Source of the DNA: Sesamum alatum
Taxonomy: Eukaryota > Streptophyta > Magnoliopsida > Lamiales > Pedaliaceae
Assembly: GCA_034509735.1 (NCBI GenBank)
Contig: JACGWO010000005.1
Span: 14,497,264 to 14,561,263 of the forward strand
Direction of reading: 5' to 3'
DNA: 64,000 nucleotides
Both the position numbers and the translations under genes were made by a program. Position 1 is the first letter of the stretch, and each line of letters begins with the position of its first letter. The notes beneath the pieces were generated by a model. The model did not search any database. It was not told the origin of the DNA and worked only from the letters and a program-made list of their open reading frames with translations. Of the stretch, positions 55,362 through 64,000 are shown piece by piece.

Positions 55362-57187
55362 CCGGTTCGGTAGTATGGCTTTAAGGATTTACATGTTATA
55401 ATGTGTTAAGCACGTATAACGTGTTTAAAATGCTTTTGGAAAGCATGATTTACGGTTTTTTCTAGCATGAAAATATGTGTTAATTTTACTTTGGAAATTA
55501 TGGATATCTATGCCTATTATGAGAATTTGATTTTCTGTAAATGCATGTTTATATTTCAGTTTTACAGCAGAAATTTAAAAAAAAAAAAAAAATTGGAAAA
55601 CGTTCAACAGTCATCTGCTTGATGCTGCCTACCGGCCAGTCACTGGGCCTGCAGACGCGCAGGCCGAGCGCGCGTGCCTGTTGGCGGGCAGCGCAGGCAG
55701 GCAGCCTGTGCGCGGGCTTCCGCTGGCCGCACACGTGGGGCTGGCCGTCGGCCGTTTTGCATCGTTTTTCGTAAAATTTTCAATTTTTTGATTTTTGCTA
55801 TTTTCTGAATGTGAGTAATTTTGGCATATTTTAATTTCAGTTAAATTGGATTTTTCTAAAATTATTTTTTGATGCCTTAGATTATTTTGGGAATGGTTTC
55901 CAAGCTAAAATTATTTTTACATTGGATGTATGGATGATATCCATTTTTTCAATTGCATTATTAAAATATTATTTTCTGCACTTCATTATGTTTATGGTTA
56001 GATATTGGATATCTTGTTATAAATGCATGGTATGTATTTATTTTTTGGCATATTTATATTTGATATAAATGTGCTTTGTTGTTGTTGTTTATTTGATAAA
56101 CAATAAGGATGATCACTAGCCCATTTTAGCCTATGTATGGTTTAATTTATTATTGGGTGAGCCCTGCGTGCCTCTTTGTTTTTTCCTTCTCTCTATCGTT
56201 TTTAGCCTTGAAATAATAAGGCTTTTTTCCTCTCTTTTAATGTACTCCCCCGACTTATGATTGGGTTTCTTTTATGAAGGTCCGGTGGACGGAGACCATA
56301 TTGGAAGGTCAAGAAGAACAAAGGATGAATTTTTACAAGGCCCCATTAGAATGATAATGCGATGTAAATATTGTAATAGTGTAGGCCCACCCTAGTGTGA
56401 CCATAGATCCATTGCAGGCTCAGTGGATCACTTAGGAATGGGCTTGTGATCATCCTAACAGGGGCGTGCTAGGCTTGTTTTGCATGTGTTTAAGTTTTTA
56501 TACTTTGATGTATGGTGTGTTTGGAATGAATCTTATTACATTATATGTATGAATCTTGAGCATGCAAAATACTAATAATGATGAGGTCTTGGTCTTAATA
56601 AAATGATTAACTCTCATTTGGATGGTTCAAGTAAATATTAGGCCCAAAATGGAACTAAATGAAATGGTTTGATTATTCCAAGCCTTCCATCGATAATAAT
56701 GTAATGAGGAAGCTACTTTCATCTAAAGCGTGGTCTCACGAGTTGTGGCACATTTTGAAATGATAGAAAGCTGCATTATTGTTACGAACAAAGGAATATG
56801 CTCCTGTTTTCTGTCTCACGAGTCGTGGGGGGCGACAGTTGAGATATGATTTGGTTGATGGGGGCCTAACGCCGAAGTAACATGATTCGCTTGGAGTCCT
56901 CGGAATCATGTGAAAAAGGTGAGGCAAAATATCTTGGGAATCTCATTGGATGAGAATGGTATTGGATAACTTTCACAAAGCTTTTCCTATGTGAATTGTA
57001 AAAGCGGGGAATGGAGAATTGCGTTTGTGGATCCCAAGCCCACTAGGAAATAGTTTCCCGAAACCCCACTTGAGAGTGGTGAACTCTCGTAGAAATAGTG
57101 GGAGGATTAATAACTAAAGACCATGTCATAAACTTGAATTAATATTACAATTCATTTGCTAAGTTCTGGTTTACATTTTGAATGTAG
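55362..57187 (+). other. Leader of A' with GC-rich patch (55620-55760)
   Basis: Long untranslated leader of 1826 bp. A run of 15-17 A (about 55577-55591) precedes a GC-rich patch with palindromic pieces (GGCCAGTCACTGGGCC at 55632-55650 region; GCAGGCAGGCAGCCTGTGCG). The rest is AT-rich and non-coding. The last ~230 bp before gag are conserved with A1 and D. Confidence 0.75.
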
Positions 57188-58310
57188 ATGTCTAAGAATC
57201 CGTTATCTATGATTATGGAGACTAACAAGTTTAATGGAACGAACTACAACAATTATCTGAGTAATCTGAGGATTGTCCTCGATTACAAAAACCAGGCTTA
57301 TGTTTTAGATAAGCCATTTCCCATAACCTTGCCGGAAGGTTCCTCGCCAGAAGAGCGTTTAACGTTCGAAAAATGGCACGAGGATGACCGCAAGGTACGT
57401 AGCATCATACTGGCATCCATGACCAATGAGATCCAAAAGTAGTATGATAGGCTGGACCATATCAGCGCGATAATGCTCCGCTTACAGGATATGTATGCGG
57501 TTCCGGATAGGCATATTAGATATGCCGCCACAAAAGCATTTTTGGGCACCAAGATGACTGAAGGATCCTCTGTACATGAACATGGGATCAAGATGCTTTT
57601 CCTTGTGGGAAAACTCGAGGATCTCAAAGTTGGGCTTGATAATGAAACATACATAGATGTGATCCTACAATCTCTTCTCCTTCTTATGACCCTTTTGTCA
57701 TGAATTACAACATGAATGGGCTTGAGAAGTCCATACACGAGTTTATTAACATGTTGACCCAATTCGAAGCAACGACCAAAAGGCCTGTGCCGACGATACT
57801 GGTTGGGAAGGCTTCGACCTCTAAGGCGAAAGGCAGGAGGGTCGGACGGTGGAAGAGAAAGAAGGGAAAGGCAAAAGCCGCTGCTAGCACTTAGAGCGCT
57901 CCTGTTGCCCCAGTGGGGATGGGCAAAGGAAAGGGAAAGGTTGGACAGCAGCCATCGAGGGCAAATGATGTCTGCATGCATTGCCATGGAAGAGGGCATT
58001 GAAAGAGGGACTACCCCAAGCTCCTCTCCAATCAAGGTATGTTTGTTATTGAGGTTAACATGATTACTAATTCTGCTTCTTGGGTATTGGATACTGGCTG
58101 TGGAGCTCACATCTGCAATGATTTGCAGGTGCTGGAAAGAAGCAAAAAGCTAAGTAGGGACGAGGTCGTGCTGAGGCTAGGTGATGCCAAGGCTATTGCT
58201 GTTGAAGCTGTAGGTCTAGTCCACTTAGTTGTTAGTGATCAAGTTAGGATAGAATTAAAAGATTGCTATTATGTACCTACATGTTGTTGGAAAATGCTGG
58301 TTTTGAGTTC
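57188..58310 (+). pseudogene. A' gag and protease
   Basis: Gag ATG at 57188 (MSKNPLSMIMETNKFNGTNY). TAG at 57440-57442, a one-base loss near 57672 that shifts the frame, and TAG at 57892-57894 interrupt it. The zinc knuckle CMHCHGRGH is followed by a stop, and the last Cys is Tyr (57974-58016). The protease is present, unlike in A1 and D: WVLDTGCGAHICND (58080-58121) with intact DTG, then VVLRLGDAKAIAVEAVGLVH and CYYVPTC (to about 58285). So gag-protease order and length are visible here as the family reference. Confidence 0.88.
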
Positions 58311-59207
58311 ATGATCAATAAAAACTGTTTTGATTTGATGAAGAATGATTCTTCACATCTGCTAGGTAAACTTCATAATGGTCTTTATATTCTTCAACAA
58401 CGTGATTTGATCATGACTGCTCAAAACAAACGAAAAATGGATAATCAAGAAAATGCACAGATTTGGCATGCAAGGCTAGGTCACATCTCTCTAGAAATAG
58501 ATGATTCGTACCATCTACCGACCTGCAAGTCTTTTCTAAAAGGGAAAATGACCAAGAAGCCCTTTGTTTGACAAAGCATGCTTGCTAGTGTTCTGTTGGA
58601 TTTGATCCATTCAAATGTCTGTGGGCCACTAAATACACAGGCCAGAGGAAGGTTTTCTTACTTCATAACTTTTACCGATGATCACTCACGGTATGGTTAT
58701 GTTTACCTTATGAGGTACAAGTCTGAGGCCTTTTGAAGGTTTAAAGAGTTCAGGCTTGAAGTTGAAAACCAAACTGGTCGCAAAATTAAAGCCCTTCGGT
58801 CGGACCGAGGTGGTGAGTATTTGAGTGAGGAATTCTTGGATTACCTAAAAGAGAATGAGATTCTCTCTCAGTGGACTCCTCCTGGAACGCCATAATTGAA
58901 CAGCGTCTCTGAAAGGAGGAATCGAACCTTGTTGGACATGGTTCGATCCATGATAAGTTTTACCAAACTGCCCTTATCCTTCTGAGTTTATACTCTTGAG
59001 ACGGCGGTCAAGTTATTAAACATGGCGCCTTCTAAGACAGTGGCCCCAACGCCATATCAGATATGGCATGGCAAGCTTGCTTCCTACAAGTACTTGAGAG
59101 TGTGGGGTAGCCCAGCATACGTCAAGAGACTAGTGGGAGACAAACTGGACACGAGGTCTAGTTTGTGCAGATTCGTGGGTTATCCTAAGGAAACTACGGG
59201 GTATTGT
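58311..59207 (+). pseudogene. A' pol: integrase, truncated by F
   Basis: Pre-integrase motif IWHARLGHI (about 58460) and CKSFLKGKMTKKPFV are followed by the core. The first catalytic residue is changed: HSNVCGP (about 58605) where A1 and D have HTDVCGP. The second (RSDRGGEY, about 58800) and third (VSERRNR, about 58910) are retained. TGA at 58569-58571, a shift near 58735 and TAA in the TP*LNS segment disrupt it. The final readable block is CRFVGYPKETTGY (59167-59205), ending at the F insertion. Confidence 0.88.
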
Positions 59208-61427
59208 TGAAAGAATCGGGTACGGCCGGGGAACGCAATGGAAGCGTAAAAACGTTAATTAAAGCATAATATAAAACGGGTTCAAAGGGGTGTCCCCTTT
59301 GAAGTTCCAGGGCATTTAGTATTTGTCATAGCATAAATAAAGAAGGAGAAGATGCTGGACATGTGGCTAAAGGAAGAAAACAAAAAGATACATAAAAATG
59401 TAAAGAAAACCTACCTTTTTGTTTACTACACGTATAACCGGTACGTGCGTTGTTTCCTTTCCGTTTCTCCTTCCGTTCATTTGAGAATTCAACATAGAAC
59501 TCCTCTAATTTGTCCACACCACACTATAGAATAGATCTCTAATCTATTGCTAGATAGAAGTAGAGAAAAGAAGAAGAAACACTTCCAAAACAACACTATT
59601 GTTTAGTGCCTTTTGGAATGTTTTTAGTTCAATCCTTTCCAAAAGGTATGAACACAAAAAGGAGAGTTTTTCAGAGAATTTTGGAGAGTATTTTGATGGA
59701 AAAAATTTGTGCAAGCCAAAGCCATTCAAGTTCTGTGAATGGTTTTGTGTATGTAGAGTTGTTGAATTCAAAATTCAACTTCTATGGTTAACTTCCAAAG
59801 CAACCTACATATACTCACCACTCTCTACATAAACATGCAACATTATAGCAAATAAAACCACCTACCAAACCATATAAAGGCTGGTCACATGTGTCTCACA
59901 TGTGGAAGATTTTAATTCTTTCTTCACTTGCTATAAATTGAATTTTTCCATGGACTAGGACTACTAGTCTTGGACTTTTATTTAATATAATTAAATTAAG
60001 TCCAAACAAAGTCAATTGGGCATTAATTAATCCAATTAATCTCAATCCAATAGAATCCCATGAGTTTATTTAATCCAATTAAATAAACATAAGTCCAAAC
60101 TCTAATTAATTGATCCAATCAATTAATTAATCCAAACCCGATAAATTAATCCAATTAATTTAAAGGTTCTAAGTCCAAAAATTAACTAATCCAATTAACT
60201 AATTCTTGGACCATCCATCAAATTTATTTCCCAATAAATGATCCAATCATTTATTATTCTCCTTGAATTAATTTAATCCAATTAAATTAATTCGAGTCTT
60301 CTCGAATTAATTCCAAATCAATTCTTCCAATTCCATAGTGATTTGTGTGTGACTCTTTAGGTTTACCCTCAGCTAGACTTGGGCTTGTGTCCAACACAAT
60401 TGGTCAATTAAATCCCATTTAATTAACTATTTCCCAATTAACCATTAATAGAAAAACACCCGTCACCATGGGTGGCCGTCAAGCAACGGTCCATGGCACT
60501 AGAGACTAGGTGAATGTTGGCGTGAACGTTTAGGCTCCCGAGTTCCATACGAGTACGGTTCTTCCATCATCCGTCTCCCGGTCTAAGTCTAGGGCATGGA
60601 ATTGGGCGTCGGTTCCCATCCTGGACTAGACAACTATGCTCAATAACTCGAGACACATTTTCTCTATTGATCAACGTAGGAAACCATTGCCTACTCGACC
60701 AATCGCTGTGGCTACAGACTTAAAGAGCTTAAACCGTCTCAGAGCGCATAGGAGACTCGACTGTCATATACTGACAGATGACGGATCCTATCTTGGAATC
60801 CACCGTCCTCAATACATATTCCGACTGCACTGGATAAAGCTTATGATGAACGTATCCCAGATACAGACATCTCTTGCTAGACCTTAGATACAACCTTCAT
60901 ATGTATGTGACTGCCATAGATTCCTCAAGTCCGAGGACTAATCTCTTACTATCGGAGCCGGGTATTCCAGTCATACCGACCAAGCCTCCAAGGCTTCCAT
61001 ATGACGATTCCCGCGAGTCAGTTCAGTCAGCTGACACCCTTGTCAACTAACCCACTAATATTGCATAGACGTCCAACGTCTATCGCTGATGAAATACGGC
61101 ACTCATCCAATGAATGCAATCATTAGTGCAAGTCTCTATAGGTCCCTCGATGCCCTGTCTCGAGGTCCTCGACTTGGAACATTTCAGACTAACCCTCAGA
61201 AGTTGGTTTCATAGCTACCATCCAATGCGCAGCCCAACTACATGGGTTATCCAATTGGTCTGTGGGCATTTGTTGTGGCGTTAAAACGTCGTTTAACGTA
61301 ATCAGTAAGCACAACAAACACATAGTGCCACGGATGAATACTTACTATATTCATCAAGTCAATAAAGATTGCTAAATAGTACCCATTACCGCCAATCCAA
61401 CCGGCTTTCTGGTCACCTATTCTAACA
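59208..61427 (-). repeat. 3' LTR of F (2220 bp)
   Basis: Complete: TGAAAGAATCGGG at 59208 and the complement of TGTTAGAATAGG at 61427. The nested palindrome is at 60466-60496. Together with the A' LTR it forms a 2.2-kb inverted repeat. Confidence 0.93.
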
Positions 61428-62690
61428 ATCTCCCACTTGACATAAAGCCAATCACCCATGTCGCTCAGACTTATCTAAGCATGAGTAATCTGCGATATCC
61501 GGCTTTGGTCTCACGAGTCTACATTATTTCTCCCAAGATGATGGGTCCAACCGCACGTCACCTCTTCATACCATTGCTCCAAGCAGATGGTACTGTCTAA
61601 GAATTTTCCTGAATTCGTGATGAGATCTCGGTCCTATAGCTTGCGCTACAGCCATGTTGTTATCCTCCAAGGTAACTACTGGCTAGCCTGTGCTAGGCAC
61701 CACACCCAACCATTGGATGTGGTTTTTCATCCAAACTACTCTCCGGAGCAACTTCTAAAGTTGCCATACATTCAACTTTCATGGTCCGTCGTGGTGTCCC
61801 GCTTGAAACCTTTCCAAGCCACCACCTTACCATTAAGCCTGAATATATGTTCATACTGAGACTAGATATTATTCACATGATCCTGAAAGCTAGTATCGCT
61901 ATAGCCTTCCAGAATCAACTCTCCATAGAACTTGCATCAAGAACACTTCTTTAATCCTTATTCAGGTATTAAAGACTGTTCTCAACAACAGTCTACTGCC
62001 TTCTCGGTACACACCCGATTTCTGTCGTTACGCCCAAAGCATACACAACATCAGGTCCAATGCACCAAACAACATACCCATGTTGCCTACGGCAAAGACG
62101 TAGGGAATGTCAAACATCTGAGCTTCCTCATCAGCCAACCCTAAATGAGTTTTGGACAACTTAACCCTATATATAGGAATCCAATTCCTTTCATGGAGAA
62201 TTGTGTGAACTACGTTCGAGTTTCAGTGTTTCCTAACATCTTAAATTCATTCCAAATGAATAAGACGTTACACACTTAAACACTAGGAACACAACTAAAC
62301 TCCCACTAACCCTAAAAGCTCGTGACTGATCGAGTCATACCCCGCATGAACTCATCAAAACAAATATTCTAGTTACATAGAGTTTCAATCCTAGTTTGAG
62401 TTCCATGTCAAATTACATGGCTCCAAGCCATTGATTCAATGCAATGTACAACATTGCTTCTCCTTATGTATTTTGGATTATCATCCAATTGACCGGACTG
62501 ACCCAGAAACCTACACCTCATAGGTATCTGGGATATTCTTGTCATCCTTAGGAGAATTGGAATATAGTCAGTAGGAAAACTTGATTACAAATGATTTTCG
62601 CAATATCATACTGAGGTGTCGCTCTACTTGATTCCTCAAGGAGCTACTCCTCACACCGGTTATCCTCTGAAATCCAATTTTCCTTAGGAC
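61428..62690 (-). pseudogene. F pol: RNase H and remnants of RT
   Basis: On the minus strand below the integrase, the tether/RT start (VLRR..., RRFLGQSGQLDDNPKY; about 62470-62590) is followed almost at once by NICFDEFMRG (about 62360), which in A1 lies some 500 bp further on, so the N-terminal half of RT is deleted. RNase H fragments follow: GELILEGYSDTSFQ (about 61925) and TTTDHES (about 61795). The polypurine tract TCAAGTGGGAGA is the complement of 61429-61440. Stops are frequent throughout. Non-functional. Confidence 0.75.
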
Positions 62691-63420
62691 AACACATAAA
62701 CCTGTGCAAACCTAGTTTGCCTCCCACTAGTCCTTTGACGTATGCAAGACCATCTTACATACTCAAGTACTTTGTAGGATACAGGCTTGCCATGCCATAT
62801 CCAATATGGTGTCTGGGCCACGATCTTTAGAAAGTGCCATATTTTACAACTTGGCCACTGTCTTATGAACACACCCAGATGGGCCAAGGTAGTTCAGTGA
62901 AACACCGATCGAACAATGTCCAACAAGGTTTGATTCCTCCTTTATCAAAGACACCGTTCAATTGTGGCGTTCCAGGAAGAATTCCACTGAGTGAGAATTC
63001 CATTCCCATTTACATACATCAAGAGCTCCCACTAAATACACACCACTCGATCGAATCGAATGTTAATTTTGCAACCAGTTGATTCCCACTTCAAATCTAA
63101 TTCCCTGAGCCTTCCAAAGGCTCTTAGACTTGTGAACCCTCTACTGGTCTTGTGTATTCAGTGACCCACAGATGTTCGACTGGATCCAATCCAACAGACC
63201 ACTAGCAAGCATACTTTGTCTTACAAATAGCTTCTTGGCCATCTTCCTGCTCAGGAAGGACTTGCAAGCTAGCAGGCTCAAATTGTCTATTTGTAGACTC
63301 CTTGAACCTACTAACCTCCTTATCCTATCTAGAGGAATGTGACCTAGTTTTCCATGCCAAATCTGTGAGTTTATCTTGATTATCCAATTCATCATTTGTT
63401 TTGAGCATTCATAATCTAAT
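62691..63420 (-). pseudogene. F pol: integrase, decayed
   Basis: QIWHGKLGHIPLDRIRRLVG and ACKSFLSRKMAKKLFVRQSM (63360-63215) are the pre-integrase region. The first catalytic position reads WIQSNICGS (about 63180), Asn in place of Asp, as in A'. The middle of the core is damaged (62900-63100; NGV- and RNQTLLD-like pieces), and the end reads QTPYWIWHGKPVSYKVLEYV (about 62800). Confidence 0.8.
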
Positions 63421-64000
63421 TATGGGATAGTATTGGAACAATTATGCAAACAACCTAGCAGACAAAAATAATCATTTTTTGTCAAATAAAAGAAACTTTC
63501 AATCATCAAAAACATGTAATCCTTATTGTCCAACAATAGAAAAACATAACTTGATTATGCTAGGTTACGTAATTGTGACCTATCAACTCTATCCTAACAT
63601 GATCACTAATAGCTAAGCCTTACTAGTCCTATAGCTTCTATGGCAATAAGCCAGCCATTGCCTAGCTTCAGAACCATGTCCGTCTTAGCCTTCTACTCCT
63701 TTCCATCACCTGCAAACCATTTGCAGATATGAGCTCTACAGCTGGTATCCAATACCTAAGAGTAGAATAATAATCATGTTAAAGCTCAAATCAAATGTAC
63801 CTTGGTTGGAGAGGAGTTTAGGACACTTCCTCTTCCAATGCTCCTTTTACGGTAATATATGCAAACATCTTTTGCAATCCTTGACTGCCGAACCACACCA
63901 CCTTCCTCTTTCCATTTCCCATGCCCAGCATGGCAACAGGAGCGCTCTAAGCGCTTGCAGCGGCTGATTCTGTCTTACCCTTCTTCCTCCTCCAGCGTCC
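63421..64000 (-). pseudogene. F protease remnant and gag C-terminus
   Basis: At the right edge the minus strand reads the gag basic linker (WRRKKGKTES, about 63995), a zinc-knuckle region (KEHWKRKCPKLLSNQ, about 63848-63808), and a heavily mutated protease segment (LGIGYQL*SSYLQMVC in place of LDTGCGAHICND, about 63745-63705). The protease segment is present, so F does not share the A1/D deletion. Confidence 0.7.

Larger units (their letters stand above)
53114..59207 (+). mobile_element. Copia element A', 5' LTR to integrase, interrupted by F
   Basis: The 5' LTR (53114-55348) is followed by a perfect TGGTATCAGAGC primer site, a 1.8-kb leader, gag, protease and most of integrase. At 59207/59208 the sequence switches to the end of an LTR on the opposite strand (element F). 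The remaining pol and 3' LTR of A' are not in the window; they should lie beyond F if F is a simple insertion. Confidence 0.9.
59208..64000 (-). mobile_element. Copia element F, inserted head-on into A', right part off window
   Basis: On the minus strand from the right: gag C-terminus (64000 down to about 63790), protease remnant, integrase, RT with an internal deletion, RNase H, polypurine tract (61428-61440) and 3' LTR (61427-59208). The 5' part lies beyond 64000. The subfamily is the same as A', in opposite orientation. The left flank is ATTGT (59203-59207); the partner target duplication would be off the window. Confidence 0.88.

Noticed and set aside
1..64000. A defence, biosynthetic or other multi-gene system
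   Set aside because: No cluster of co-oriented intact genes exists; nearly all protein-like sequence belongs to decayed gag-pol or the Tat antisense ORF.

Overview
This window is repeat-dense nuclear DNA from a flowering plant, probably a eudicot. The evidence is Ty1/copia and Ty3/gypsy-Tat LTR retrotransposons, a CACTA subterminal region, a Mutator-type MITE, Helitron-like ends and very AT-rich spacers. No species can be named from the sequence. Almost all recognisable coding sequence is decayed gag-pol. The one candidate non-transposon gene is a small two-exon gene at 50942-51406 (minus), of unknown function. I found no bacterial-type system, CRISPR array, rRNA or tRNA.

Stratigraphy, left half. 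A Tat-lineage gypsy element, G1 (739-16664, plus), runs from RNase H and integrase through a 43-bp tandem repeat, a spacer, a spliced antisense ORF and a polypurine tract to its 3' LTR. G1 is split by a copia element, A1 (3549-12504, plus, TSD TCACC). The gag of A1 is itself split by an opposite-strand solo LTR (5220-7440, TSD CGCGC). Then come AT-rich DNA with a Helitron-like 3' end, a CACTA fragment (18010-18550) and a second Tat element, G2 (18770 to about 37670).

Inside G2. Copia element C (19575-28993, minus, TSD ATGTC) sits between the primer binding site and gag of G2. C has lost its pol by deletion, carries a related solo LTR in its leader (24034-25998), and has an extra 706-bp LTR piece at its right end that points to LTR-in-LTR nesting. 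G2 gag, protease, RT, two RNase H domains and integrase follow (28999-34240). Its 3' tandem repeats are split by another solo LTR (34505-36534, TSD CCCTA), and G2 ends in a truncated antisense ORF joined to an LTR scrap.

Right half. An AT-rich stretch holds a 0.9-kb fold-back element (39238-40662), which contains a 497-bp fold-back MITE with a perfect 9-bp TSD. Copia element D (41530-48855, minus, TSD G[T/A]ACT) follows, then a low-repeat interval with the two-exon gene. A different, 5'-truncated copia (E, 51700-53113) is interrupted by copia A' (53114-59207, plus). A' is interrupted in pol by F (59208 to beyond the window, minus), a member of the same subfamily.

The most interesting observations are: a consensus-spliced antisense gene inside the Tat element; a nested palindrome with invariant 31-bp spacing in all nine copia LTRs that retain the region; a protease-deletion junction shared by two independently inserted copia copies (A1, D); a catalytic-site substitution in integrase shared by two others (A', F); and a GC-rich patch in the leaders of three copia copies.
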